64,000 nt of DNA from Azospirillum oryzae (GCF_900177515.1 NZ_FXAK01000010.1:62001-126000), one strand, 5' to 3'; shown: positions 8,269 through 19,205, numbered from the stretch's first letter. The notes: a model not told the origin generated them from the letters alone. Translations and numbers: made by a program.

Positions 8269-9074
8269 TGAGCACGGCAACGATGGACTTCACCGCGACC
8301 GAGATCATGACGGTGGCGGCCAGCCGGCTGCTGAAGGACGGCACCGTCTGCTTCGTCGGCATCGGTCTGCCCTCCACCGCCGCCAACCTCGCCCGGCTGA
8401 CCCATGCGCCCGACGTGGTGCTGATCTATGAATCCGGCCCGATCGGCGCCAAGCCGACGGTTCTGCCGCTGTCGATCGGCGACGGCGACCTCGCGCTGAC
8501 CGCCGACACCGTGGTCGGCACGCCGGAGATCTTCCGCTACTGGCTGCAGGGCGGGCGGATCGACGTCGGTTTCCTCGGCGCGGCGCAGGTCGACCGCTTC
8601 GCCAACATCAACACCACCGTCATCGGCCCCTATGACGCGCCCAAGGTGCGACTGCCCGGTGCCGGCGGCGCGCCGGAGATCGCCTCCCAGGCCAAGGAGG
8701 TCTTCATCGTCCTGAAGCACAGCCCGAAGGCCTTCGTCGCCAAGCTGCCTTTCGTCACCTCGGCCGGTTATCTCGACGGCGGGGACGCGCGGACCAGGGC
8801 CGGCATTCCCGGCGCCGGGCCGACCGCGGTCATCACCGACCTCGGCATCCTCACCCCCGACCCGGTGAGCAAGGAACTGACCCTGACCGGCATCCATCCC
8901 GGCGTGACGGTGGAGCAGGTGAAGGCCGCCACCGGCTGGGACCTGAAGATCTCGCCCGACCTGAAGACCACCGAAGTCCCGGACGCCGAAACCCTGACGG
9001 CGCTCCGCGACCTCCAAGCCCGCACTGCTGCAGCCCATGGCACCGCCCAGGGGCAAGCCGGCGGAGAAGGATAA
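8268..9074 (+). CDS. pcaJ: 3-oxoadipate CoA-transferase subunit B
   Basis: This 268-residue beta subunit carries the catalytic glutamate. The motif YESGPIGA puts Glu55 in the position of Glu54 of glutaconate CoA-transferase GctB, which forms the glutamyl-CoA intermediate. The usual AtoA/ScoB motif SENG is absent, so this pair belongs to the GCT-like branch. The start is the ATG at 8268, which overlaps the pcaI stop (TGATG); an in-frame GTG lies 3 nt earlier. The position between pcaI and pcaF fixes the likely substrate as 3-oxoadipate. Confidence 0.85.
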   Translation: MSTATMDFTATEIMTVAASRLLKDGTVCFVGIGLPSTAANLARLTHAPDVVLIYESGPIGAKPTVLPLSIGDGDLALTADTVVGTPEIFRYWLQGGRIDVGFLGAAQVDRFANINTTVIGPYDAPKVRLPGAGGAPEIASQAKEVFIVLKHSPKAFVAKLPFVTSAGYLDGGDARTRAGIPGAGPTAVITDLGILTPDPVSKELTLTGIHPGVTVEQVKAATGWDLKISPDLKTTEVPDAETLTALRDLQARTAAAHGTAQGQAGGEG

Positions 9075-9078
9075 AGCA

Positions 9079-10278
<1,200 letters not shown>

Positions 10279-10283
10279 CCGTA

Positions 10284-10403
10284 AAAGTTAGACCCCCACC
10301 TATCCTCCCCCACTGGGTGGGGGAGGGACTGCCGCCCCCTCCCGAACAAGCGCTTGTCCCCTCCCCCGCCCAGCGGGGGAGGGTTAGGGTGGGGGTCTAG
10401 CTT
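10284..10403. repeat. Palindromic repeat family B, copy 1
   Basis: This 120-bp element has outer arms AAAGTTAGACCCCCACCTA and GGGTTAGGGTGGGGGTCTAG, inner arms CCTCCCCCACTGGGTGGGGG and CCCTCCCCCGCCCAGCGGGG, and the shared internal motif GGGACTGCCGCC. It lies inside the pca operon, between pcaF and pcaD. It may stabilise or attenuate the mRNA. Related copies lie at 14.3 and 30.4 kb. Confidence 0.8.
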
Positions 10404-10427
10404 TCCAAGAGGCGAGTAGGACCACCC

Positions 10428-11225
10428 ATGCCCTTCATCGAAGCCGCCGGCATCACCCAGCACTACGACCTGACCGGCCCGGCCGATGCGCCGGTGCTGC
10501 TGTTCGCCAACTCCATTGGCACCAGCTTCCACATCTGGGACGCCGTCGTCCCGCACCTGTCGCAGCGCTACCGCATCCTGCGCTACGACATGCGCGGCCA
10601 CGGGCTGACCCAGGTGACGCCGGTCACCGACGATGCCGGCTACAGCATGGACATCCTCGCCGACGACGCCGCCGGCCTGCTCGACGCGCTCGGCATCGCC
10701 CGCGCCCATGTCTGCGGCCTGTCGATCGGCGGCATGATGGCGCAGCGCCTCGCCGTCAAGGCGCCCGGCCGAATCCACGGCCTGATCCTGTGCGACACCG
10801 CCGGAGTCATCGGCCCGGCCTCGGTCTGGACCGACCGCATCGCCGCCATCCGTGCCCGCGGCATGACCGCGATCGCCGACGGCGTCATGGCCCGCTGGTT
10901 CACCCAAGCCTTCCGCGACGGCCGCCCCGACCAGATCCGCGGCTACACCGCCATGGTCGCCCGCATCCCGGAGGACGGCTATGTCGGCTGCGCCATGGCG
11001 ATCCGCGACGCCGACCTCAGCGCCGCCAACGCCGCCATCACCGCCCCCACCCTGGTGATCTGCGGCGAGCATGACGTCGCCACCCCGCCCGACGCCGCCC
11101 GCGCGCTGGCCGCCGGCATCCCCGGCGCGCGGTTCGAACTGCTGCCCGGCGCCGCCCACATCCCCGGCGTCGAGAAGCCGGCGGAACTGGCCGCCCTGAT
11201 CGACGGCTTCCTGAGGGACCTATAA
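10428..11225 (+). CDS. pcaD: 3-oxoadipate enol-lactonase
   Basis: This 265-residue alpha/beta hydrolase opens beta-ketoadipate enol-lactone to 3-oxoadipate. The nucleophile elbow GLSIGG places Ser99. The acid lies in the CGEHDVATPP segment and the catalytic His in GAAHIPGVEKP near residue 245. It overlaps the next gene by one base (TAATG), so translation is coupled to PcaC. This pair replaces the PcaCD fusions seen in some bacteria. Confidence 0.9.
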   Translation: MPFIEAAGITQHYDLTGPADAPVLLFANSIGTSFHIWDAVVPHLSQRYRILRYDMRGHGLTQVTPVTDDAGYSMDILADDAAGLLDALGIARAHVCGLSIGGMMAQRLAVKAPGRIHGLILCDTAGVIGPASVWTDRIAAIRARGMTAIADGVMARWFTQAFRDGRPDQIRGYTAMVARIPEDGYVGCAMAIRDADLSAANAAITAPTLVICGEHDVATPPDAARALAAGIPGARFELLPGAAHIPGVEKPAELAALIDGFLRDL

Positions 11226-11623
11226 TGGACGATGAGGACCTCTACGACCGCGGCATGGCCGTGCGCCGCTCCGTCCTCGGCGATGCCCATGTCGACCGCT
11301 CGCTGGAGCGCGCCACCGACTTCGACGCCGATTTCCAGGAGTTCATCACCAAGACCGCCTGGGGCCAGATCTGGACCCGGCCGGGCCTGGACATCCGGAC
11401 GCGCAGCATGCTGACCATCGGCATGCTGGCGGCGTTGGGCAAGGACGGCGAGCTGAAGCTGCACATCCGCGCCACCCGCAACACCGGCGTCACCCGCGAC
11501 GAGGTGAAGGAAATCCTGATGCAGGCCGCCGTCTATGCCGGCGTCCCTGCCGGAAACCACGCCATCGCGCTGGCCCGCGCCGTCTATGCCGAGATGGACG
11601 AAGAGGACGCGAAAAAGGGATGA
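11225..11623 (+). CDS. pcaC: 4-carboxymuconolactone decarboxylase
   Basis: This 132-residue all-helical AhpD-like protein decarboxylates gamma-carboxymuconolactone to the enol-lactone. Typical elements are GQIWTRPGLDIRTRSMLTIG near residues 48-67, LKLHIRATRNTGVTRDEV near 80-97, and the VYAGVPAGNHAI segment. Length is normal. Its stop overlaps the pcaB start (ATGA). Confidence 0.92.
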   Translation: MDDEDLYDRGMAVRRSVLGDAHVDRSLERATDFDADFQEFITKTAWGQIWTRPGLDIRTRSMLTIGMLAALGKDGELKLHIRATRNTGVTRDEVKEILMQAAVYAGVPAGNHAIALARAVYAEMDEEDAKKG

Positions 11624-12993
11624 CCGCCACACGCCACGCCGACCCGCTGCTCGACCCGCTCTTCACCACCGACGCAGCGGCCGACGCCTTCTCCCCCGCG
11701 GCGCGGCTGCAGGGCATGCTGGAGTTCGAGGCGGCGCTGGCAAGGGCGGAGGCTGCAGTCGGCGTCATCCCCGCCCGCGCCGTCCCCGCCATCGAGGCGG
11801 CGTGCAGGGCCGACCTCTACGACCTGACCGCGCTGGGGGCGGAGGCGGCGCTGGCCGGCAACACCGCGATCCCGATGGTCAAGCACCTGACCCGTACCGT
11901 GAAGGCCACCGACGAGGAGGCGTCGCGCTACGTCCATTGGGGCGCCACCAGCCAGGACGCGATGGACAGCGGCCTGATGCTGCAGTTGCGCCGCTTCCTC
12001 GACGGCCTCGACACCGATCTCGCAGCACTGGCCGACGGCTTGGCCGACCTCGCCGACCGCCACCGCTCCACGCCGATGGTCGCCCGCACCTGGCTGCAGC
12101 ACGCCCTGCCGACGACCTTCGGCCTGAAGGCCGCCGGCTGGCTCGACGCGCTGGGCCGCGACCGCCAGCGCCTCGCCGCCGCCCGCGACCGCCTTGCCCT
12201 GCAGTTCGGCGGCGCCGCCGGCACGCTGGCGGCACTCGGCGACGCAGGCCCGGCGGTGGCGGAGGCCCTGGCGCGCGACCTCGACCTTCCGCTGCCCGCC
12301 CTGCCCTGGCACGGCAGCCGCGATCGCATCGCCGAACTCGCCTCGGCCCTCGGCATCCTCGCCGGCACGCTGGGCACTCTCGGCCGCGACATCTCGCTGA
12401 TGATGCAGATGGAGGTCGCCGAAGCGTTCGAGCCCGCCGCCCCCGGCCGTGGCGGCTCCTCCACCATGCCGCACAAGCGCAACCCGGTGTCCTGCGCCGT
12501 CCTGCTCTCCACCGCCATCCGCGCCCCCGCCCTGGTCGGCGGTCTGCTGGCGGCACAGGTGCAGGAGCATGAACGCGGCCTCGGCGGCTGGCATGCCGAG
12601 TGGCAGGCCCTGCCCGATCTCTGCCGCCTCCTCGCCGGCGCCGCCCGCCATGCCCGCGAGACCGTTGCCGGCCTGACCGTCGATGCGGAGCGCATGCGCG
12701 CCAACCTCGACCTGACCCGCGGCCTGATCCTGGCCGAAGCCGTCACCATGGCGCTGGGCGACCGCATGGGCCGCATGGCCGCCCATTCCCGCGTGGCCGA
12801 GGCCAGCCGCCGCGCATCCTCCTCCGCCCGTCCCCTGCGCGACGTGCTGGGCGAGGACGCCGAGGTGGCGCAGGCGCTGGGTTCGGACGCCCTCGACCTC
12901 CTGTTCGACCCGCTGAACTACACCGGCTCCGCCTCCCACTTCATCGATCGCGTGCTCACAGACCACAAGCAGACACAAGGCCGGCAAAGCTGA
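11620..12993 (+). CDS. pcaB: 3-carboxy-cis,cis-muconate cycloisomerase
   Basis: This 457-residue member of the fumarase/aspartase superfamily lactonises 3-carboxy-cis,cis-muconate. The family signature GGSSTMPHKRNP is near residue 282 and the substrate loop HWGATSQDAMDSG near residue 107. The start ATG overlaps the pcaC stop. The length is close to that of Pseudomonas PcaB. Confidence 0.93.
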   Translation: MTATRHADPLLDPLFTTDAAADAFSPAARLQGMLEFEAALARAEAAVGVIPARAVPAIEAACRADLYDLTALGAEAALAGNTAIPMVKHLTRTVKATDEEASRYVHWGATSQDAMDSGLMLQLRRFLDGLDTDLAALADGLADLADRHRSTPMVARTWLQHALPTTFGLKAAGWLDALGRDRQRLAAARDRLALQFGGAAGTLAALGDAGPAVAEALARDLDLPLPALPWHGSRDRIAELASALGILAGTLGTLGRDISLMMQMEVAEAFEPAAPGRGGSSTMPHKRNPVSCAVLLSTAIRAPALVGGLLAAQVQEHERGLGGWHAEWQALPDLCRLLAGAARHARETVAGLTVDAERMRANLDLTRGLILAEAVTMALGDRMGRMAAHSRVAEASRRASSSARPLRDVLGEDAEVAQALGSDALDLLFDPLNYTGSASHFIDRVLTDHKQTQGRQS

Positions 12994-13018
12994 CCGCTCC
13001 CAAGGAGGGACACCCAGG

Positions 13019-13741
13019 ATGGACACAGCCGTTCACGAGGCGGAGGGCGACTTCACCCCCCGCGATTGGGCGCAGCACCCGCCCTACCTGTCGCCGCTCT
13101 ACAAATCGACGGTGCTGCGCTCGCCGTCCAAGCCGCTGATCCCGATGAAGCAGTGCCTGTCGGTGCGCAGCGGCCCGGTGTTCGGCCATGACAGCGTCGA
13201 TCCGCTCGACAGCGACCTGACGAAGAACGGCCGCGTCAACGGCGAGCCGGTTGGCGAGCGCATGATCGTCACCGGCCGCGTGCTGGACGAGAGCGGCCGT
13301 CCGGTGCCGCACACGCTGCTGGAGATCTGGCAGGCCAACGCCTGCGGCCGCTACGTCCACCGCTGGGACCAGCATGACGCGCCGCTCGACCCCAACTTCT
13401 TCGGGGCCGGCCGCTGCATCACCGACGCCGAAGGCCGCTACCGTTTCACCACCATCAAGCCCGGCGCCTATCCCTGGGGCAACCACCACAATGCGTGGCG
13501 TCCGGCGCACATCCATTTCTCGCTGTTCGGGCCGTCCTTCCTGACCCGGCTGGTCACCCAGATGTATTTCCCCGGCGACCCGCTGCTGCCGCTCGACCCC
13601 ATCTACAACGGGGTGCCGGAGGGGGCGCGCGAGCTGCTGGTCTCCCGCTTCTCCATCGACGTGACCGAACCGCTGTGGGCGCTCGGCTATGAATTCGACA
13701 TCGTCCTGCGCGGACGCCAGGCCACGCCGATGGAGGGCTGA
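13019..13741 (+). CDS. pcaH: Protocatechuate 3,4-dioxygenase beta subunit
   Basis: This 240-residue beta subunit carries the non-haem Fe(III) that cleaves protocatechuate between the hydroxyls. The four iron ligands are visible as Tyr112 (GRYVHRW), Tyr151 (GAYPWGNHHNAW), His164 and His166 (PAHIHFSLFG). GGAGGGA precedes the ATG. The alpha subunit gene follows 5 bp downstream. Confidence 0.95.
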   Translation: MDTAVHEAEGDFTPRDWAQHPPYLSPLYKSTVLRSPSKPLIPMKQCLSVRSGPVFGHDSVDPLDSDLTKNGRVNGEPVGERMIVTGRVLDESGRPVPHTLLEIWQANACGRYVHRWDQHDAPLDPNFFGAGRCITDAEGRYRFTTIKPGAYPWGNHHNAWRPAHIHFSLFGPSFLTRLVTQMYFPGDPLLPLDPIYNGVPEGARELLVSRFSIDVTEPLWALGYEFDIVLRGRQATPMEG

Positions 13742-13746
13742 TCCTG

Positions 13747-14304
13747 ATGAGCCAGATGCTGAAACAGACCCCGTCCCAGACTGTCGGCCCCTATTTCGCC
13801 TATGCCTGGACCCCGGAACTCTACGGCCGCCGCCCGCTGGCGACCAACCGGCTGGCCACCCGCGACACCCCGGGCGAGCACATCCGCATCGAAGGCGTCG
13901 TCTATGACGGCGAGGGCGCCCCGATCCGCGACTGCGTCGTGGAAATCTGGCAGGCCGGCGCCGACGGCCGCCACGCCCCCGGTGCGGCCGGCTTCGGCCG
14001 CTGCGGCACCGACGACGCCGGCCATTACTTCTTCGACACGGTGAAGCCGGGCGTCTGCGACCCCGGCCACGCCCCGCACATCGCGGTGACGGTGTTCGCC
14101 CGCGGCATGCTGAGCCACCTCTTCACCCGCCTGCATTTCTCCGACGAAACGGCGGCGAACGCCGCGGACCCGGTGCTGACCACCGTCCCCGCCGACCGCC
14201 GCGACACCCTGATCGCCCGGCGCGCCGAAGTTCCGGGAGGCGTGGTCTACCGCTTCGACATCCGCCTGCAGGGCGAGGGGGAGACGGTGTTCTTCGATTG
14301 TTGA
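13747..14304 (+). CDS. pcaG: Protocatechuate 3,4-dioxygenase alpha subunit
   Basis: This 185-residue alpha subunit is a paralogue of PcaH that lacks the iron ligands and completes the active-site pocket. It starts LKQTPSQTVGPYFAYAWTPE and contains the intradiol core VVEIWQAGADGRHAPG at about residues 58-73. It is the last gene of the pcaIJFDCBHG unit and is followed by a palindromic repeat that may end transcription. Confidence 0.94.
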   Translation: MSQMLKQTPSQTVGPYFAYAWTPELYGRRPLATNRLATRDTPGEHIRIEGVVYDGEGAPIRDCVVEIWQAGADGRHAPGAAGFGRCGTDDAGHYFFDTVKPGVCDPGHAPHIAVTVFARGMLSHLFTRLHFSDETAANAADPVLTTVPADRRDTLIARRAEVPGGVVYRFDIRLQGEGETVFFDC

Positions 14305-14441
14305 GGGTGGGGGGCGTCGGCTGACGATGCCCCCTCCCTAACCCTCCCCCACCTTCGGTGGGAGAGGGGACTGCCGCCGCTCTCCCGCAAAGCTCCTGCC
14401 CCTCTCTCCCGCGTTAGCGGGGGAGGGATGGGGAGGGAGCA
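14305..14441. repeat. Palindromic repeat family B, copy 2
   Basis: This stretch contains the arm pairs CCTCCCCCACCTTCGGTGG and CTCCCGCGTTAGCGGGGGAG, and the internal GGGACTGCCGCC motif shared with the 10.3-kb and 30.4-kb copies. It separates the convergent pcaG and chemoreceptor genes and may serve as a two-way terminator. Confidence 0.75.
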
Positions 14442-14451
14442 ATTGGAGCCC

Positions 14452-16536
14452 TCACCCCTCGCGGATCGTCGCCACGAAGCGCTGCACCTCGGTCCGCAGC
14501 TGCGCCGACTGGTGCGACAGCGTGTCGGCGGCGGCGCGGGCCTGGGAGGCCATGCTGCCGGTCTCGCTGGCGGCGCGGGTGACGCCCTCGATGTTGGTCG
14601 ACACCTCGCGGGTGCCGGCGGCGGCCTGCTGGACGTTGCGGCTGATCTCGCGGGTCGCCGCCCCCTGCTCCTCCGCGGCGGCGGCGACGGCGGTGACCGT
14701 CTCGCTGATGCCCAGGATGGTGCGGCCGATGGCCTGGATGGCGCCGACGGCGCTGCCGCTGACCGACTGGATCTCGGCGATCTGGGCGGCGATCTCCTCC
14801 GTCGCCTTGGCGGTCTGGCTGGCGAGGTTCTTCACCTCCTGCGCCACGACGGCGAAGCCCTTGCCGGCCTCCCCCGCGCGCGCCGCCTCGATGGTGGCGT
14901 TCAGCGCCAGCAGGTTGGTCTGGCCGGCGATGGACTGGATCAGGTTCACCACGTCGCCGATCTTCTGCGCCGCCTCGGCCAAGCCGGCGACGGTGCCGTT
15001 GGTCTTCTCGACCTCGCCCACCGCGTCGTTCGCCATGCGCGACGAGGCGGCGATGCGCTGGTTGATCTCCTCGATGGAATGGGCCAGCTCCTCCGCCGCG
15101 GCGGCCACCGTCTGCACGTTGCTGCTGGCGACGTCGGCGGCGCTGGCGACGGCGGCGGCCTGGGCGTTGGTCTGCTCGGCGATGGCCGACAGCCCTTCCG
15201 AATCGGTGCGGATCGCCTCGGCCTGCTGGGCCACATTGGCGACCACGCCGCCGACCGTGCCCTCGAACCGGTCGGCCATGCGGGCCAGCTCCTGCCTGCG
15301 CCGCTCGGCGGCCAGCGCCTCGTCCCGGCGGCGCTGCTCCTCCATCTCGGCGACGCGGCCGGCATTCTCCTTGAACAGCTGCAGCGCCTTGTTGATCGCC
15401 CCGATCTCGTCGGAGCGGTCGCGGTCGCGCACCTCCACGTCCTGCCGGCCGGCGGTCAGCGCCTCCACCGTCGCGATGATCCGGCGCAGCGGCGTGCCGA
15501 CGACGATCCTGCTCGCCAGCCACAGTGCCAGCACCAGCCCGGAGGCCAGCAGCACCGCGCCGACGGCGATGAAGGTCCGCAATTCCTGCTTCGGGATTTC
15601 GATCCGGTTGATCGGCAGATTGACCAGGATCGACCAGGGCGTTCCCGTGCCGTCGATGACCACCGGCTTGAACAGCTGCTTCACCTCGGTCTTCAGGCTG
15701 GCCGACACCGAAAAATGGGCGAAGGGCTTGCCCTCGCGGATGGCGGGGAGCGCCTCCTTCAGCCGCTGGTTGGTCTCCACGATCGGCTTGCCCAGGTGGT
15801 CGGGATTGCTGTAGGCCGCCCATGCGCCGCCATTGGAAATCAGGAAGACCGAGCCCGTTTCGAACGGCTTAGCGGATTTCAGTTCGTTCCAGATTTGGTC
15901 GTTGGCAATGTCCACGCCGGCAACGCCGATGACTTTGCCGTCTTCCATGATGGGAACGACAAGCGACACCATCAGGACATTTTTACCGGCAACAAGATAT
16001 GAATAGGGTTCAACGATGACTTCACGCTTCGTGCGCTTGGCTTCGTTATAGTAAAAGCCGTCAGGGCCGGAACTTTCATAATGGGACAACGGCTGATAAT
16101 TGATCTTGTCGCCGACCCTGTTCCAATACGGAATGAAACGTCCGGTGGAGTCGCCGGTGGGGGCGTTTACGAAGTCCTTGTCCCTGCCATCGAGGGCGTT
16201 CGGCTCCATACCCACCCAGACACCCAGCAGTTTGGGATCAGCAACCAGCAGGCTCTTCAGCCACTCGCTCAACTTGTCGCGGTCGACAATTCCCTGGCGC
16301 TTCAGGGCGAGCAGGGTGGTGCTTATGTTGCGGCTGATGTTCATCGCCTCGTTCAGCCGCCGTTCGACGGTGGCGGCATGATACTTGCCCAACTCCTCTC
16401 CGGCTTGAAAGGACAGCGCGTCGGTATCCGCCCCGCTCTTGGCGGAAATCACCACTGTCCCCAAACTCAATCCGACCAAGAGAACAAAGCCGATCGCAAG
16501 CACCAGCTTGGTCACCAAAGGCAGCTTCTTGAACAT
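14452..16536 (-). CDS. Methyl-accepting chemotaxis protein with periplasmic dCache sensor
   Basis: This 694-residue transmembrane chemoreceptor has a first membrane segment at about residues 6-30 (VTKLVLAIGFVLLVGLSLG), a periplasmic dCache-like domain to about residue 300, a second membrane segment near 310-335, a HAMP domain, and the signalling coiled coil with a canonical tip (QTNLLALNATIEAARAGEAG, then GKGFAVVAQEVKNLA). The ATG at 16536 follows GGGGAAGG by 6 nt. No CheR-tethering pentapeptide is seen at the C-terminus. It sits beside pca and gluconate genes, but no evidence shows which ligand it senses. Confidence 0.92.
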   Translation of the reverse strand: MFKKLPLVTKLVLAIGFVLLVGLSLGTVVISAKSGADTDALSFQAGEELGKYHAATVERRLNEAMNISRNISTTLLALKRQGIVDRDKLSEWLKSLLVADPKLLGVWVGMEPNALDGRDKDFVNAPTGDSTGRFIPYWNRVGDKINYQPLSHYESSGPDGFYYNEAKRTKREVIVEPYSYLVAGKNVLMVSLVVPIMEDGKVIGVAGVDIANDQIWNELKSAKPFETGSVFLISNGGAWAAYSNPDHLGKPIVETNQRLKEALPAIREGKPFAHFSVSASLKTEVKQLFKPVVIDGTGTPWSILVNLPINRIEIPKQELRTFIAVGAVLLASGLVLALWLASRIVVGTPLRRIIATVEALTAGRQDVEVRDRDRSDEIGAINKALQLFKENAGRVAEMEEQRRRDEALAAERRRQELARMADRFEGTVGGVVANVAQQAEAIRTDSEGLSAIAEQTNAQAAAVASAADVASSNVQTVAAAAEELAHSIEEINQRIAASSRMANDAVGEVEKTNGTVAGLAEAAQKIGDVVNLIQSIAGQTNLLALNATIEAARAGEAGKGFAVVAQEVKNLASQTAKATEEIAAQIAEIQSVSGSAVGAIQAIGRTILGISETVTAVAAAAEEQGAATREISRNVQQAAAGTREVSTNIEGVTRAASETGSMASQARAAADTLSHQSAQLRTEVQRFVATIREG

Positions 16537-16790
16537 GAGCCTTCCCCGCGACACGTTCGAATGACGATATATCAGTCCAGTCCACAGTTTAGCGATTTAC
16601 CGTTAAATTCGAGTAAATAGTCTGGAAACCTTGGTGCGACAAAATTGCGTCTTTGCGAACCGTTCCTAAAAACTCCCCCGCAGGTCGTCCGCTTCATGTC
16701 TTCCACTATATTTTCAATGGCGATATCCCCGGATAGCCCCTTCTTTCGTTTATTTATTTCTCGCCGACATTCTAAATGTTGCGCAAACAG

Positions 16791-16827
16791 GAAAGGGGCG
16801 GACCGGTCGTCCCGGTCCGCCCCTTTC
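16791..16827 (-). terminator. Rho-independent-type terminator of the TRAP operon
   Basis: Perfect 16-bp arms (GAAAGGGGCGGACCGG and its complement) enclose a 5-nt loop 27 bp beyond the dctP stop. On the minus strand the stem ends in TTTC and is followed by a short T-rich stretch (CTGTTTG). The neighbouring 16.54-16.79 kb is AT-rich, contains no gene and probably holds the chemoreceptor promoter. Confidence 0.75.
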
Positions 16828-16853
16828 GCACCGTCACGATGCGTCGCCCGCGA

Positions 16854-17873
16854 TTACTTCCGGGCGGCGGTGATGGCGGCCTGCAGGTCCTTCAGCACCT
16901 CGGCACCGCCGTCGGCGGCGTACTTGTCGAAGGCGGGCTTGACCATCTCGCGCATGCGGTCCAGCTCGGCCGGGCTCAGCTCGTTGATCTGCATGCCCTT
17001 CTCCTTCAGGTAGGCCACGCTCTGGGCCGAGGCCTCGCGGCTGTCCTTGCGCTCGAAATCGCGCGAGGCGACGGCGGCCTCGTTCAGGATCTTCTTCTCG
17101 TCGGCCGACAGAGCGTCGTACCAGCGCTTGCTGGCCAGCACGATCCACGGGCTGTAGACGTGGCGGGAAATGGTCAGATACTTCTGCACTTCATAGAACT
17201 TGGACGACTGGATGGTCGTGACCGGGTTCTCCTGGCCGTCGACCGTGCCGGTCTCCAGCGCGGTGAACAGTTCGGAGAAGGCCAGCGGCACCGCGTTGGC
17301 GCCGAAGCGGTTGAACATGTCGATATAGACCGGGTTCTGCATCACGCGCAGCTTGATGCCGCCCATGTCCTCGACCTTGGTGATCGGGCGCTTGCTGTTG
17401 GTCAGGTTGCGGAAGCCGTTCTCCCAATAGACCAGACCGACCAGCCCCTTGTCGTTCAGCGCCTTCAGCAGCTTCTCGCCGAACGGGCCGTCCAGGACGG
17501 CGTCGGCTTCCTTTTCGTTGTTGAACAGGAAGGGCAGGTCATAGACGCCGAAATCCTTCACGATGCCGACCAGCGTCGCGGTGGAGCCGACCATCATCTC
17601 CTGCGCGCCGCCGATCAGGGCGTTCTGCATCTGGATGTCGCTGCCCAGGCTGGCGTCGCCGAAGCCCTTCATCTTGAACTTGCCGCCGCTGCGCTTGGAC
17701 AGCTCCTCGGCGAAATACTTCACCGCCCGGCCCTGGTTGCTGTTCTCCGACAGGCCGTAGCCGAAGCGGATGATGCGGGTCTTCACGTCCTGGGCGGCAG
17801 CGGAGGTCGCGACGGCGACCGGGGCGAGCAGCGCGGCGGCGATGCCGGTGGCGAGCAGCAGTTTGCGGAACAT
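16854..17873 (-). CDS. dctP: TRAP transporter periplasmic binding protein (DctP family), probable gluconate/sugar-acid
   Basis: This 339-residue exported protein has a signal peptide at 1-27 (LLLATGIAAALLAPVAVATSAAA). The DctP fold is recognisable from the specificity stretch DMGGIKLRVMQNPVYIDMF, whose Arg binds the substrate carboxylate, and by GQENPVTTI further on. AAGGGAG lies 9 nt before the ATG. It is the last gene of a gntK-dctQ-dctM-dctP order, so gluconate or a related sugar acid is the likely cargo. A strong hairpin terminator follows. Confidence 0.88.
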   Translation of the reverse strand: MFRKLLLATGIAAALLAPVAVATSAAAQDVKTRIIRFGYGLSENSNQGRAVKYFAEELSKRSGGKFKMKGFGDASLGSDIQMQNALIGGAQEMMVGSTATLVGIVKDFGVYDLPFLFNNEKEADAVLDGPFGEKLLKALNDKGLVGLVYWENGFRNLTNSKRPITKVEDMGGIKLRVMQNPVYIDMFNRFGANAVPLAFSELFTALETGTVDGQENPVTTIQSSKFYEVQKYLTISRHVYSPWIVLASKRWYDALSADEKKILNEAAVASRDFERKDSREASAQSVAYLKEKGMQINELSPAELDRMREMVKPAFDKYAADGGAEVLKDLQAAITAARK

Positions 17874-17927
17874 GGTGTCGAACTCCCTTAACGTCTGGTG
17901 TTTCGTTCTGATTGGTCTTGGTAGGCG

Positions 17928-19205
17928 TCAGTGGAACAGGTGCAGCGGCATGGTGATGATCTCCGGCACGGCGATCAGCAGCCCGAGCAGCACGATGTAG
18001 GTCAACAGGAAGGGCCAGATGCCCTTGGTGGCGCTCTCCAGCGAGATGCGGGCGACGCCGCACACCACGTTCAGCACCGTGCAGACCGGCGGATGGATCA
18101 GGCCCAGCGTGCCGATCAGGACGAACATCACGCCGAAATAAGCGGGGTCGATGCCGGCCTTGATCGCAAGCGGGGTCAGGACGGGGCCCAGCACCAGGAT
18201 GGTCGGCGTCAGGTCCATCACCGTGCCGACGGCCAGCAGCAGGAAGGCGATGGCCAGCATCAGCAGCTTCGGATGGTCCATCAGCGGTGCCAGCAGCTCC
18301 GTCATCTGCTGCGGCAGGTCGGCCAGCGTCACCATGTAGGACGACACCAGCGCGGCGGCGCAGAGGAACATGACGGTGCTGGTGGTGCGCGCCGCCTGGA
18401 CCAGCAGCGGCACCAGCTGCGGCAGCGTGACCTGACGGTAGACGAACAGCGCCACGAACAGCGAATAGACGGCGGCGACCACCGCGGCCTCCGTGGGCGT
18501 GAAGATGCCGCCGCGCAGGCCGCCGATGATGATGACCGGCAGGGCCAGCGCCCAGACGCCGTCGCCCAGCGCCTTCAGCCGCTCGCGACCGCTCGCCTTC
18601 GGCTGCAGCTTCACCGTCATGTCGCGGACGACGAACATCCAGGCGCAAACCAGACCGATGCCCATCAGCAGGCCGGGCACGATGCCGGCCATGAACAGCG
18701 CGCTGATCGAGGTGTTGGTGGTCACGCCGAAGATGATGAAGGGCATGCTGGGCGGGATGATCGGGGCGATGATGCCGCCCGACGCGATCAGGCCTGCGGA
18801 GCGCGGCACCGGATAGCCGTGGTCGCGCATCATCGGGATCAGCAGGGTCGCCAGCGCGGCGGTGTCGGCGATGGCCGAGCCGGACAGGCTGGCCAGCATC
18901 ACCGAGGCGCCGATGGTGACGTATCCCAGGCCGCCCTTGATATGGCCGACCAGGCTGACCGCCAGGTTGATGATGCGCTGGGAGATGCCGCCGGCGTTCA
19001 TCAGCTCGCCGGCCAGGATGAAGAAGGGCACCGCCATCAGCGGATAGTTGTCGGCGCCGCTCAGCATGTTCTGGGCGACCAGCTGGGCGTCGAAGAAGTC
19101 GAGGTGGACCATCAGCGCGACGCCGGTCAGCATCAGCGCGAAGGCGATGGGCATGCCGAGCAGCATGAAGCCGAACAGCGAGCCCAGGAAAATGGTGAGC
19201 GTCAT
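17928..19205 (-). CDS. dctM: TRAP transporter large permease (DctM family)
   Basis: This 425-residue inner-membrane protein has about 11-12 hydrophobic segments. It contains the DctM hallmarks GSLFGFMLLGMPIAFAL at the N-terminus and LAGELMNAGGISQRIINLA near residues 63-81. It drives substrate uptake using an ion gradient together with DctQ and DctP. It lies 39 bp downstream of dctQ. Confidence 0.92.
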   Translation of the reverse strand: MTLTIFLGSLFGFMLLGMPIAFALMLTGVALMVHLDFFDAQLVAQNMLSGADNYPLMAVPFFILAGELMNAGGISQRIINLAVSLVGHIKGGLGYVTIGASVMLASLSGSAIADTAALATLLIPMMRDHGYPVPRSAGLIASGGIIAPIIPPSMPFIIFGVTTNTSISALFMAGIVPGLLMGIGLVCAWMFVVRDMTVKLQPKASGRERLKALGDGVWALALPVIIIGGLRGGIFTPTEAAVVAAVYSLFVALFVYRQVTLPQLVPLLVQAARTTSTVMFLCAAALVSSYMVTLADLPQQMTELLAPLMDHPKLLMLAIAFLLLAVGTVMDLTPTILVLGPVLTPLAIKAGIDPAYFGVMFVLIGTLGLIHPPVCTVLNVVCGVARISLESATKGIWPFLLTYIVLLGLLIAVPEIITMPLHLFH